Below are positions 1-8,790 of a stretch of DNA of 64,000 nt, piece after piece (position 1 is the stretch's first letter; every line of letters begins with the position of its first letter). The stretch lies in NCBI RefSeq assembly GCF_005239095.1, contig NZ_SZUA01000001.1, forward strand, positions 1,637,122-1,701,121. The letters are read 5' to 3'. Source of the DNA: Luteimonas gilva (GTDB taxonomy: Bacteria; Pseudomonadota; Gammaproteobacteria; Xanthomonadales; Xanthomonadaceae). Below the pieces are notes generated by a model. That model was not told the DNA's origin and ran no database searches. It worked only from the letters and a program-made list of their open reading frames with translations. Both the position numbers and the translations under genes were made by a program.

Positions 1-3000
1 GACACGATTACTGTACGCATCGATGCTGTACACCCTGTCGCCGTTGGGCCCGACATAACTGCCGCGGTTGCCGTTGGCGTCGTGCTGCCAGGTCGCCATA
101 TTCGCGCCACCTGCAGACACGCTGGTTAATCGGCTTAGCTCGTCGTAACCGTAGTTCCGGCTCAACGATGGCGTTGCGGCATCGGTCATAGACGTGATGT
201 CGTTGTTCTTGTCGAAAGCATAAGTCAAGCTCTGAGTCAGAGTGTCGGTATCGCTGGTGCTGATGCCGCTCAGGCGACCATCCATGTCGTAGTTGTAGCG
301 GCGCTCTAAGCCGTTGCCGTAGGTCCAGCCGATCGCTGGCCCAAAAGGTCGATAGAGGAAGTTCGTGGCCACATAGACGCCTGTCCCACTCGCGTTGGCG
401 GCCACGCCCGACAAGCGGCCATTGGCATAGGAGTAGGCAACATAGACGCCGCTCGGATAGCTAATGCCGGTGATCCGGCCCATGCCGTCGTAAGCGTAAC
501 CCGTGTGGTAGCTAGAGCTTGGTGTCCAATCGTGCTTAGTCGCCACCTGCCCTTGAGGGGTGTAGGAATATTGAGTGATAGTCCCGCCAGCGAGATTCGT
601 ATTGGTCTCACACAACATGCCCTTGCCATTGGCGCACGTATCGTACGTGTAGTTGCGACCGGCGGTACTTGTGCCATACCAAGTAATACGCCCGAGCCCA
701 TCGTATTGGTAGACCAATCCGCTGCCGTCTGCCCTACTTAGACTTGTACGTAACCCCTCAGGGCTATATTGGAAAGTAGTGATACCTGTATCCGGACTAG
801 ATTGAGACCAGAGCTGCCCGAATCCGTCATAGCTGTAAGTCGTGATAAGGCCCCGCGAATCCACCACCTTGGCTAATCGGTCCCCAGCGTCATATTCGAA
901 CTGAGTAATTGCATTGCGAGGATCGGTAGATGTGACCATCCGAGCCAAGCCGTCGTAAGTTAACGTCGTGACTCTATTGAGCGAGTCGGTAATCGTCTTG
1001 ACTCGACCTACGCCATCGTAGGTATAACGAATATTCGAACTGCTACCGTTGACGTCGTTACCGCGTCTGGCGCGGACGCGCGCGAGCTCGTCGTAGTCGA
1101 TGTAGGTGCGCGACAGGACCAGCGTCGATGAGCCGGATTCGATGCCGGTCTCGATCATGGTGACGTCGCCGTTCAAGTTGTAGCTGAATTTCTGGAAGCC
1201 GAGCGGCGGCGGGGGTGGGGGCTGGACCGCGATAGACGCGTCGACCAGCGGCCCGAACCATTCGACGCCGTATTTGATCATCGACCACTGTAGCGAATAA
1301 TTGCCGACGGCCGGAGCCGTCGCCGGAATGCTGAAGTTTGCGGTCTGGCCAGGCGCCACCGGGGCGGACAGCGTGCCCCAGCTCATATTCCATAGCGCGT
1401 AGTTGGCGCCGTTGGTCGGAGAGAGGAAGTAGAGGTCCGGCGTCCACGTGGTGGTGCCGCTATTGAGCATCTGAATGTTGAAAGTCACCGGCTTCCCGGT
1501 CTCCACGGATGCCGGGATGCTCTTGCTCACGAACGAAGCGCCGTTCGTAGGGGCGGGCTGAACGGTGATCACGGTATTCGGCGTATAGGCGCCGAACCAA
1601 GCCACGCCGTCGCGCACCATCCGCCACTGGAAATTGTAGTTGCCGGCGGTAGCCGGAGCGGTGACGTTGAAATTGAAGGTCGCGGTTTGCCCATTGGCTA
1701 CCGAGCCTGGCGTCGCGACGCGCTGCAAGCCCCAAGTCATGTTGTCGAGCGGGTTGGCCGAACCCAGGTTGTGGTTGGTTGCGGCGGTCCAAGTCTCGCT
1801 GCCACCGTTGATCATGCGCAGCGTGACGGAATAGGTTTGTCCGGCCACCATCATCGTAGGTACGTTCTGGTCGACGAAGCCGGCCGAACGGAGGGGCGGT
1901 CCCGGCGGATCGGTTTCGCAATCCGGCTGCGGATGGCAGATCATCGGTGCGACGGTGCCGCCGCCGTCCAATTCGCCTTCTACGGTGAATTGCCCCGTAG
2001 AACCCGCCGAAGAAGTCGGGCCCGTCAGACTGCTCATCTGGCTGGCATAGGGCGAGCCGGGCTCGGGACGCGTCGCCTTGATCAGCCGATCACTACTGTC
2101 GTAGAAGAAACTGGTCGTGACATTGTCGGGAGTAGTGGTTGCTGCTAGGCGCCCACGAGCATCGTAGCTATTGATCGTTGTGCTCGGCGAGGTGCCGACG
2201 TAAGTCGTTTCTGTCAAAACTCGTCCGCGAACATCGTACGAGTAGTCCGCAATTGCACCATTGGCGCTGGTTATTCGGCCAGGCTTACCAAGCACATTGT
2301 AGTTGCTGTAAAGCGTGGTATGGCCAAGGCTATTTGTGACAGAGGAAAGACGCCCGTAGGCATCGTATGTGCTCGTGATCGCATCGCCTGAGCCTTGAAG
2401 TGGACCATCAAGCGTCGCTGAAGCGAGCATCCCATTTGGCTGCTTGGTATATACGTATGTCGTGGTGTGGGTAGCTCCACTAACCCCTTTCGTCGAAAGA
2501 TTTTTGTTGACGACGCTCGCGATATACCCATCCGGCGTATAGCTAAAAATATCCTCGGCGAATCCAACCACCTTCCGACGCGTCAGCCTGTTCTCTGCAT
2601 CCCACTCCAGTTCCGACACCCTTTGCTGCGGGGTTCCGACTGCTTCAGTTTTCTTGATCAGCCGACCATTTGTGTCGTAGTCGTAGTTGATCTTAACGCC
2701 ATTTTCGTCTGTTTCCTCATCAAGTCGTCCTTCGCTATCGAACGTTCTAGCGCTAAAGGTCGCCGCACAATGCGCAGAGACCACGCCAGAAACCGAAGCG
2801 ATCTTTCCATTTTGGATCGCATATATTGTCTTTTTCCCGAGCGAATTCGTTCTTTCGGTTCGATCAGAAAAGTAGGCGTACGTCTTGATGTCACTTCCGT
2901 CTTCCTTGCGAGACTCGATTACCCGTCGTGAAGCGTCATAGGTATAGCGGGTTTTTCTAACTCCATTCACATATATGCCACCTAAGGCACCATCATACCC

Positions 3001-3945
3001 ATCGTACCCATAGGTAATATTTCCTTTCCCGTCTGGGAAAGTTACGTATGTTAGAAGAGCAGTTTCGTATCCAAATGCATACGTATATACATTTCCGGCC
3101 GGGTCCTTTACCTTCACCCACCCAGTCGGGCTCCGATCTTGCTCGATTTGGATGTTGCGACCGGAAGTGTGCGTCACCTGAGTAAGCAAGGTTCCGTTGT
3201 AGCTGTAGGTCAGGCCGACGTTATCCAGGCCCTTACGCTGGGTAATCAGCCCGCCGCCCGCATATATCTCATATCCTTTCCCAGGGAGGCTTAACTTAAA
3301 AGTGCCGTCGCCTAACTTAACGATGCTGGCATTGGGAGCCTCTTCTGAGCCTTTCCAGGTTCCACTCGCCGCGTCGTACGTGAAAGTAATGACGTCGCCG
3401 CCTTCACGATGCGAATAGATATTCGTCGGCGCAGACGGCACGCAATATGTCGGATCGACAGTGGGGTAGCACCCCACCTGTTCGGGCCACCGTGTATCGA
3501 AAGAAAGGGTCAGATCGAAGTTCGTGATCCATCGGCCTCCCAAAAGGCCATAACCAGCCCAGAGTTGGTTGTAGGCTCTATCGAACCTCAGCCCATCATC
3601 TGCTTCGGATGCGAAGTCCGTTTCGAAATGAGACTTCTTTCCTGTGACGATATCGACAGGATTGTCGCATAGGGTTTCTTTACTTGGCCCTGGATCATCG
3701 GCGGGAGGATCTCCCGTTTCCCCTGAGTAAGTATTGCTACTTCCAGTATCAAAACCGCCGCCATAGGCGTAGCCACCCGCGCCATAACTACCGCCACCGC
3801 CCGGATTGCGGCCAATCACTAGAAGCCCATCTAACGTCGTGACCCTTTTAGTGGGGTCATGGGCAGATTGCGCGGAAGCTTGGAACCCCATAGACGCCGC
3901 ACCGATAAACAATAGCGTCGCGATCGCCCGCTTCAAATCGGTCAT
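1..3945 (-). CDS. Secreted Rhs/YD-repeat protein with two embedded FW (NBR1-type Ig-like) domains, C-terminus beyond the window
   Basis: The reading frame is open from an ATG at 3945 to base 1, giving 1315 residues without a stop; the C-terminus lies outside. Residues 1-26 look like a signal peptide ending in ASAQ, followed by a Gly/Tyr-rich stretch (about 45-75). A DUF6531-like start of the Rhs shell (DPVDIVTGKK style, about 95-130) comes next, then many YD repeats of the type TYDxxGRL to about residue 650. Two tandem Ig-like domains (about 690-793 and 800-910) each show the four-tryptophan pattern with QWRM/QWSM and WFG motifs typical of bacterial FW domains, and end in a proline run. YD repeats then resume to the edge. 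Rhs proteins form a shell around a C-terminal toxin or act as secreted wall-associated proteins; which applies here cannot be seen. A Fic gene lies 57 bases upstream on the same strand. The start is weakly supported because no strong ribosome binding site is visible. Confidence 0.88.
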   Translation of the reverse strand, partial: MTDLKRAIATLLFIGAASMGFQASAQSAHDPTKRVTTLDGLLVIGRNPGGGGSYGAGGYAYGGGFDTGSSNTYSGETGDPPADDPGPSKETLCDNPVDIVTGKKSHFETDFASEADDGLRFDRAYNQLWAGYGLLGGRWITNFDLTLSFDTRWPEQVGCYPTVDPTYCVPSAPTNIYSHREGGDVITFTYDAASGTWKGSEEAPNASIVKLGDGTFKLSLPGKGYEIYAGGGLITQRKGLDNVGLTYSYNGTLLTQVTHTSGRNIQIEQDRSPTGWVKVKDPAGNVYTYAFGYETALLTYVTFPDGKGNITYGYDGYDGALGGIYVNGVRKTRYTYDASRRVIESRKEDGSDIKTYAYFSDRTERTNSLGKKTIYAIQNGKIASVSGVVSAHCAATFSARTFDSEGRLDEETDENGVKINYDYDTNGRLIKKTEAVGTPQQRVSELEWDAENRLTRRKVVGFAEDIFSYTPDGYIASVVNKNLSTKGVSGATHTTTYVYTKQPNGMLASATLDGPLQGSGDAITSTYDAYGRLSSVTNSLGHTTLYSNYNVLGKPGRITSANGAIADYSYDVRGRVLTETTYVGTSPSTTINSYDARGRLAATTTPDNVTTSFFYDSSDRLIKATRPEPGSPYASQMSSLTGPTSSAGSTGQFTVEGELDGGGTVAPMICHPQPDCETDPPGPPLRSAGFVDQNVPTMMVAGQTYSVTLRMINGGSETWTAATNHNLGSANPLDNMTWGLQRVATPGSVANGQTATFNFNVTAPATAGNYNFQWRMVRDGVAWFGAYTPNTVITVQPAPTNGASFVSKSIPASVETGKPVTFNIQMLNSGTTTWTPDLYFLSPTNGANYALWNMSWGTLSAPVAPGQTANFSIPATAPAVGNYSLQWSMIKYGVEWFGPLVDASIAVQPPPPPPLGFQKFSYNLNGDVTMIETGIESGSSTLVLSRTYIDYDELARVRARRGNDVNGSSSNIRYTYDGVGRVKTITDSLNRVTTLTYDGLARMVTSTDPRNAITQFEYDAGDRLAKVVDSRGLITTYSYDGFGQLWSQSSPDTGITTFQYSPEGLRTSLSRADGSGLVYQYDGLGRITWYGTSTAGRNYTYDTCANGKGMLCETNTNLAGGTITQYSYTPQGQVATKHDWTPSSSYHTGYAYDGMGRITGISYPSGVYVAYSYANGRLSGVAANASGTGVYVATNFLYRPFGPAIGWTYGNGLERRYNYDMDGRLSGISTSDTDTLTQSLTYAFDKNNDITSMTDAATPSLSRNYGYDELSRLTSVSAGGANMATWQHDANGNRGSYVGPNGDRVYSIDAYSNRV

Positions 3946-4002
3946 GGCGGCTGGTGGCAACTCGCGACCGAGATGCTGAAGATTTTGGCAGTTCATTCGT
4001 TC

Positions 4003-5076
4003 CTATCCCCGTACAATTTTTTCAACGCAAGCGCCGAATTCCGCTTCCGACGCATCGATCAAGCCCTGTATCGAGAGCATGTCCTTTTCGACCCGAACTA
4101 TCGTGCTGTAACTCGTGACCCTGTCCAAGAAACCTGCCATGGATTTGGCAGACGAGCCGAACTTCTCCCGCAACTTGTGCACCGAAACGCTATTCTTCGA
4201 AAACAGTTCCGCGATCGTCGTTTGTCTGGCGCTGCGGGTTCTGGCCTGCCTATTTATTTCGCCTGTAATCGTCGAAAGCGCGTGCAGTATTTCTGACCCG
4301 TGAAGCCTACCCGTCAGCTCTTGCTCGAAGCGATGAACCAGTAAAAGATAATTCTTAAGTCCATTTGCCCTAGCTTCCGGCCATATCCTCTCGCCGAACT
4401 CGCGCTTGCATGCGTTTTGCAAGCTTGTCTGAACCATTGCCGGCCAACCCGCTTTGCGCCGCGCACCTACAGATGCCATAACGAGCCGCGACCATCGGCC
4501 GTTGGCGTCTACAAAGGGATGGAGATGGATGCAAAAGAAGCCTGTGACCCCGACCACAATGGCGGGGTCTAGCGGTGATTCGTTCAAACCCGCTAGTCCT
4601 GCTTCAAGCGACACAAGGAGTTGCCGCAATGAGGCCGGCAACGCGTAGACCAAATGCGCATCGCTTGCTGTAGGCCCACCCGAAAATACGATCTCATCCC
4701 GGAGCCCCGTGACCCGCGTTGAAAGCGTTCTTCCGGCGTTGACAATTTCATCTAGCGTATCTAGCTGCTTTAAACCCGTGAGGATTTCGGCAAATCGCAT
4801 CGCCTGCGCGAAATCAACACCGCCACTGGGCCCGCGCCGCGACGAAGACGCGATCAACAGCAGGCCTGCGTCTTCAAGCCGCGGGTCTTGTACAACAGGG
4901 ACAGCCCCCGCTGTCGGCCTGCAGCGATCGAGCAGCACCGTTAGGGGATCGGGCGTGAAGTAGCGCAGAGGCAGCCCGGTGATAGCGGACGGCACGTTGT
5001 CCACCCTTCCCGGCGGCTGGTCCATACCCGGCCTAAAAGAAGGGCTGTGAGTTGCGGAGTCTGACGCTGTCCTCAT
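4003..5076 (-). CDS. Fic-domain protein (putative AMPylating enzyme)
   Basis: A 357-residue protein with a Fic core motif HPFVDANGRWSR at residues 186-197. It matches HxFx(D/E)GN(G/K)RxxR except that the first glycine of the phosphate-binding loop is alanine (A191). Fic enzymes usually transfer AMP or another nucleotide to a hydroxyl side chain; the catalytic His (186) and the Asp (190), Asn (192) and Arg residues are kept, so activity is plausible. I see no clear inhibitory (S/T)xxxE(G/N) helix. The C-terminal 100 residues look helical and may hold a winged-helix domain, as in chromosomal Fic proteins with a regulatory role. No signal peptide is visible. The gene sits directly upstream of the secreted Rhs gene (57-base gap, same strand), so co-transcription is possible. 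The start is the first ATG. Confidence 0.82.
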   Translation of the reverse strand: MRTASDSATHSPSFRPGMDQPPGRVDNVPSAITGLPLRYFTPDPLTVLLDRCRPTAGAVPVVQDPRLEDAGLLLIASSSRRGPSGGVDFAQAMRFAEILTGLKQLDTLDEIVNAGRTLSTRVTGLRDEIVFSGGPTASDAHLVYALPASLRQLLVSLEAGLAGLNESPLDPAIVVGVTGFFCIHLHPFVDANGRWSRLVMASVGARRKAGWPAMVQTSLQNACKREFGERIWPEARANGLKNYLLLVHRFEQELTGRLHGSEILHALSTITGEINRQARTRSARQTTIAELFSKNSVSVHKLREKFGSSAKSMAGFLDRVTSYSTIVRVEKDMLSIQGLIDASEAEFGACVEKIVRG

Positions 5077-5313
5077 GGGCGCGTTGAGACCTCATCCCTG
5101 AGAGGAAGCATGTGAGCTGCCCTAGACCCCGTCTGCGATCCGATGCCAGGCGGCATCGCCCCTTTCAATCACCCCAGACTAATCCTATCAGTCCCGGATG
5201 GCGTCAACATCTGCCGCACGGGTCATTGTTTTGGGCTTGCGGTAGATCGACCTTAAATTGTTACGGAATGGTTATGGCAGTGGCCAGAACCTGACGGACT
5301 TTGAAAACGCCCG
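5077..5313. other. Non-coding stretch upstream of the Fic gene, no gene seen
   Basis: This segment separates the Fic gene from the island genes. It is less GC-rich than the core chromosome around it. I see no convincing reading frame, no tRNA, and no copy of the tRNA-Lys 3' end that would mark the left end of the island. It should contain the Fic promoter, but no strong -35/-10 pair stands out. Confidence 0.4.
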
Positions 5314-5445
5314 TCAGCGTGTCGAGCTGGGATCGACCAGGCCGGCGGTAGGTGACGGGGAATGGGGATACCGGAAAGCAAGGCAGATCCGCCGGCATTC
5401 CTGCTCCCAAAGCTGGCGCAAGGTCGGACCTGCCATTACCACCAT
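5314..5445 (-). CDS. Possible small ORF (43 aa), unknown
   Basis: A short open frame starts 7 bases after the stop of the HGG-motif gene and could be translationally coupled to it. An alternative start lies at 5436. The product begins MVVMAGPTLRQLW and is basic and Cys-containing. I recognise no family. Its length is close to what chance gives in GC-rich DNA, so it is listed only as a possibility. Confidence 0.25.
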   Translation of the reverse strand: MVVMAGPTLRQLWEQECRRICLAFRYPHSPSPTAGLVDPSSTR

Positions 5446-5452
5446 ATCAAGC

Positions 5453-5833
5453 CTAGCCTTCGGGTTGCTCCTTGTGCCTATTCGGCAGGTTCGCCGCCGA
5501 CCTCGCCTTGCCTGCCTCGGTGCGGGGTCCTGTTGATCGTCCGCCATGATATCGGCAGCGCTTCTTTCCTGGTTCACTCTTGAGACGGCAAAGGACGCCG
5601 AACCCCATCTTCGCGCCGCATATCACCCGCTCCTTCGCCCTCTTCTTCCGACCACGTCGCTTAGTCTCTTGACCCCACAGCTTTTCAAGCATCGCGACCA
5701 GTTTGGTCCGTGCTTCCGGCGACAAACTTGCCGGGTCGCTCAAAGTCAAACGCGCGCGCCCGCGCGAGGAGTCGCCTACCGGGCGCCTACTAGGACCTTG
5801 CTCGTTCGTATCGTGGGTTTGATCTGCTTTCAT
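5453..5833 (-). CDS. Phage-associated HGG(K/R)STGP-motif protein
   Basis: A 126-residue basic protein. Its C-terminal half carries a compact motif block: CGAK, then a cysteine (VLCRLK), then RCRYHGGRSTGPRTEAG at about residues 90-110. That Cys/His plus HGG-STGP block is a hallmark of small proteins found in prophages and integrative islands of Xanthomonas and relatives; the function is not established, but the spaced Cys and His residues suggest a metal site and nucleic-acid binding. The ATG at 5833 is preferred over one 15 bases upstream because a GAGG box lies 9 bases before it. It is the most distal recognisable gene of the island operon. Confidence 0.72.
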   Translation of the reverse strand: MKADQTHDTNEQGPSRRPVGDSSRGRARLTLSDPASLSPEARTKLVAMLEKLWGQETKRRGRKKRAKERVICGAKMGFGVLCRLKSEPGKKRCRYHGGRSTGPRTEAGKARSAANLPNRHKEQPEG

Positions 5834-5863
5834 GGTGTGCGCCCTCAAAGTGGTTACTTCGGC

Positions 5864-6415
5864 CTAGCCCTCTGAGTGTTCGCTCCGACCCAGGACCTTC
5901 GAGATATTCAGGAGGTGTCGACGAACGACGTCAGGTGAAGCGGGCACGTAGACCGCCGTTTCTTGGCCAATTAGCGCCTGGGGCTCGGCGGGCAGCTCTC
6001 CTCCACCGAGGACATGCTGGCGGGCAAGTTTGTATGCCTCACGAAGCAGGCGATCGGCGTCGCGGATACTCGCGTGTCCGTATGCGTAGCTATCCAAAAA
6101 AGACCAGACCAAACGGCCAAAAGAGGATGGCTTTCTGCCCGGCGCGATTTCCCGGCGAACCTCGGCCAGGTCCGGGATTTCGAGGCACATCGCTCTGAAC
6201 TGCGGTGCTGTCGGAGGAAAGGTGGTCCCCTCGCTCGTGCACTTCCTCAGGCCGTGCGATATCTGATCCTCTGAAAGGCCTGAGAGCACTCCAGCCCACG
6301 TCCTCGCCGTGATCCCTGCCGGCCGCTCGCCATATTGCGATGCCCACGCATTGCCAAACATGGCCAGCATATGACGCCAGACCACCTCAAGAACTGATAA
6401 CGATGGCCGTAGCAT
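5864..6415 (-). CDS. Lambda P-like phage replication protein
   Basis: A 183-residue protein. The N-terminal part holds the motif series WRHMLAMFGNAWASQYGE, a central GLSEDQI segment, then FPPTAPQFRAMC, which together resemble replication protein P of lambdoid phages, the loader that brings host DnaB helicase to the phage origin. The start at 6415 is chosen because an AGGGAG box lies 7 bases upstream; a longer frame to 6523 has no such support. The chosen start overlaps the 3' end of the DUF1376 gene by 29 bases, an arrangement that resembles O-P gene pairs. The family assignment rests on motif similarity only, so the helicase-loader role is inference. Confidence 0.65.
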   Translation of the reverse strand: MLRPSLSVLEVVWRHMLAMFGNAWASQYGERPAGITARTWAGVLSGLSEDQISHGLRKCTSEGTTFPPTAPQFRAMCLEIPDLAEVRREIAPGRKPSSFGRLVWSFLDSYAYGHASIRDADRLLREAYKLARQHVLGGGELPAEPQALIGQETAVYVPASPDVVRRHLLNISKVLGRSEHSEG

Positions 6416-7304
6416 CGATCGGCTCCCTGTTATCGAATTCAGCCAAGACGGATGGGAATTTGTCGGCCAGTCCCACACGCCCGTGATAATCAACTCCGCG
6501 GATGGGAGCTGCTGGGCCAGCATCGCGCCGGCGCCCTACCGCTGCTGCCACTGCCCATGCGAATGACAAGTCCTTCGCATGGGCTTCCTTGGCCGCGGCT
6601 TCGAGCTCCGGGACGCCGACTCCAGCCGCAAGGGCTGCCTTGAGCCGTGGATCTGCATCGTTGGCGTGCATCAATCCCGCGCGCCTCATCGCCATACTTG
6701 CCTGACTAGCCAGACGCGATAGCTCATGGTCTCCTTCTTCAGCGGAACATCCCGCGGGAGCGCGCTCTTCTATCTCTGTTCCCTGTCCTATCCCTGTCCC
6801 TGTCTCTTGGTGAACGTTACGCGGTGCGTCACGTTGGTCGTGACGTTGTTCGGCACGATCACCGCGTTGACGATCGTGGCCGTTCTGTTCCTGCTTACCT
6901 GGTTTTGACTTTCGGTTCGCACTTCGAGCAGCCGTTGCGGCCTCCGTGCGCTTCCTCTGAGCGATCTTGTGCCCCCAAGATTCGAGCGCCTTCTCTGCCA
7001 CCGTGGGGTGGTACAGCAGGCCATCGCTGCATTTCACCCAGCCGGCCAGGACCGCGGCTCGAATGCGACCCCATGTCCTGGCATCACACATGGCCAGTCG
7101 AGCCAACACTCGATTGTTATCGGGTAGAGATCCCGCCGGCACCTGATGCCAGGCTTCGCACCAAAGGCAAACTGCAGCATGGCCTACCTTAGGGTTGTAC
7201 GCAGCTTCGATCCAAGTTTCCGAAGTAAGGAGGCGGCGCACATCGAGCGGCATAAAGCCGAAATCTCGTAGGTCTACTTCAGGAGGAACCAGGGGCGCCG
7301 TCAT
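6387..7304 (-). CDS. YdaU/DUF1376-family phage replication-associated protein
   Basis: A 305-residue protein whose first 100 residues match the YdaU/DUF1376 pattern: FMPLDVRRL near residue 17, then CLWCEAWHQVPAGSLPDN around 46-63, and a segment on early developmental cues (LARLAMC). Proteins of this family occupy the O-like initiator position in many prophages and probably bind DNA through a winged-helix-like N-terminus. The middle (about 115-190) is hydrophilic, Arg/Gln/Glu-rich and probably disordered; the C-terminal 80 residues are helical. It overlaps the next gene downstream (P-like) by 29 bases, supporting a two-gene replication module. Initiator activity is inference from gene order. 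Confidence 0.7.
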   Translation of the reverse strand: MTAPLVPPEVDLRDFGFMPLDVRRLLTSETWIEAAYNPKVGHAAVCLWCEAWHQVPAGSLPDNNRVLARLAMCDARTWGRIRAAVLAGWVKCSDGLLYHPTVAEKALESWGHKIAQRKRTEAATAARSANRKSKPGKQEQNGHDRQRGDRAEQRHDQRDAPRNVHQETGTGIGQGTEIEERAPAGCSAEEGDHELSRLASQASMAMRRAGLMHANDADPRLKAALAAGVGVPELEAAAKEAHAKDLSFAWAVAAAVGRRRDAGPAAPIRGVDYHGRVGLADKFPSVLAEFDNREPIDATAIVISS

Positions 7305-7421
7305 AGGAGCCCCCTGCGCTCAAGGCACCTAACTGCTCCGCGATGGCCACTCAGGACACGCCCGTGCAATTCTCCGTTACGAACTGTGATATCTTCCCAT
7401 CGCGTTCCCAGCGCTATGTTC

Positions 7422-7458
7422 AAAAAACCGCCACCGTCTGCCCGGACCGTGGCGGTTT
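7422..7458 (-). terminator. Intrinsic terminator after the coiled-coil protein gene
   Basis: On the minus strand the stem ACCGCCAC / GTGGCGGT with a loop of about 12 bases is followed by a run of six T. It begins 13 bases after the stop of the gene ending at 7471, the expected place for a rho-independent terminator. It would separate the AlpA-like operon from the downstream replication genes. Confidence 0.8.
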
Positions 7459-7470
7459 CATTTGTGTGGA

Positions 7471-8790
7471 TCATGAATTACCTCCACCGTATCGCTTGTT
7501 GTAAAACTCGATAAGCACCGCGTCTGCCATACCCGGATTCTGCTTCCTGGCCCGCGGAAGAAATTCCGCCAAGGCCGGGCTCTCCGGCTTAGAAAGTCGG
7601 CGCAAAATCCGCTGGTATTCCGGTCTTTCGTCGATTTCGCGCAACTGTCTAGCCCGATCTTCCAGCGCGCGGAAGCTGTTCTCCTGCACCGCACGGATTT
7701 CACTATTTCTGGCCTCGAACAGGTCCTTCTCCGTGATACCGCCTGCAGCAATCGTTTGGATCGGATTGCCTGCTTCATCGCGAAGGGTTTCTGCAGAACC
7801 GTCCTCTCTCACAAGGCTCGTTCTTCCATCAAGGGAACGGATCAGCGGAATCGCTTCGCTCGGTCTCCTTGCCTTCGCGTCGAGTACGGCCCTGTCTAAT
7901 TCGGAGCCTACGTTGAACTGGTCGGCATCAAGCCTGCGGCGCGCGTAAGTTTCATTGGCGACATTCTCAGCCTGCGCTCCCTGCTGTAGAGCTTGATTGG
8001 CCGCCGCCTGGCCGATGCTTGACGCAGCATTTTGAGCGCCGATCTGGCCGGTTAAGGCCTCCGCCATAGCACGGCGTGCGGAAGGGCTTCCCTTGAACCC
8101 GCCCTGGCTAATCTCGAGCCGACGCAGCAATTCGCCACTGGTCGACAACGGGTTGAGGATTTCTGCAGCATCGTTCCTGGCGTCGATCGCCGCGCCGCGC
8201 GCGCTATTGAGCGTTCGTTGCGTGACGTCTTGAACCTGGGGCGCAGTGCTGGGTGGGGCAAAAACTGGATCCAGCCGCCGCACGCTAGGCACCACAGGAG
8301 GCACTGAGTTGGCTACATCGTATGGCACCGAATGCGTGCGACCATCGGACCCGGTAAAAGTGTTGGGGTCACCGGGGCGCAGTCGAGCCGTCGCGGGCAT
8401 CGCGATATTGGCCGCTGGCATGGCATCCGCCGCCACCGTAGGTCGGACACCAGCATTCGGACCTCCTAAGGACCGACGAGCCATCGGCGCTGCAGGCACT
8501 ACGGCTGTAGGTCGACTGGCGGGCTTCATAGGCGTAGGTGCGCTCGCCATCGCTGGTGCACCTGACAAGCCGCGCACGAAGCCGCTGATCGCTCCACCAA
8601 GGCCAGCTCTTGGAGCTTGATCGAAATTGCTTGGTTTGACGCCTACCGCTCCTGCAGCGGCCCATCGCTCTTGCGCGCGGTCAGCGGTTTGGTCGAGAGT
8701 TCGTCGTACTCCCGCTCCGCTTTGGGCCCACGGATCCTCTGTACTTTGAGTGCCCAGGCGCCTCCGAGGCGCGGCATCGAACGGAGTCAC
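7471..8790 (-). CDS. Unknown phage-type protein, Ala/Arg-rich, coiled-coil
   Basis: A 439-residue protein I cannot assign. Residues 1-180 are Pro/Ala-rich and low in complexity. Residues 190-330 are rich in Ala, Gln and Arg with long predicted helices (AQNAASSIGQAAANQALQQG style), and the last 80 residues are charged and helical, ending in a Gly-rich tail. There is no signal peptide or membrane segment. The composition recalls internal virion or DNA-ejection proteins of P22-like podophages, but no motif proves this. Its start overlaps the stop of the AlpA-like gene by four bases (ATGA), so the two are co-translated, and an intrinsic terminator follows. If it is a virion protein, the island keeps at least one structural gene. 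Confidence 0.6.
   Translation of the reverse strand: MTPFDAAPRRRLGTQSTEDPWAQSGAGVRRTLDQTADRAQERWAAAGAVGVKPSNFDQAPRAGLGGAISGFVRGLSGAPAMASAPTPMKPASRPTAVVPAAPMARRSLGGPNAGVRPTVAADAMPAANIAMPATARLRPGDPNTFTGSDGRTHSVPYDVANSVPPVVPSVRRLDPVFAPPSTAPQVQDVTQRTLNSARGAAIDARNDAAEILNPLSTSGELLRRLEISQGGFKGSPSARRAMAEALTGQIGAQNAASSIGQAAANQALQQGAQAENVANETYARRRLDADQFNVGSELDRAVLDAKARRPSEAIPLIRSLDGRTSLVREDGSAETLRDEAGNPIQTIAAGGITEKDLFEARNSEIRAVQENSFRALEDRARQLREIDERPEYQRILRRLSKPESPALAEFLPRARKQNPGMADAVLIEFYNKRYGGGNS

Noticed and set aside
1640..2148. Plus-strand frames inside the left Rhs gene
   Set aside because: They are antisense to the FW-domain region, which is conserved in the minus frame.
5077..5320. Left attachment site of the island
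   Set aside because: I looked for copies of the tRNA-Lys 3' end and saw none; the boundary remains unplaced.
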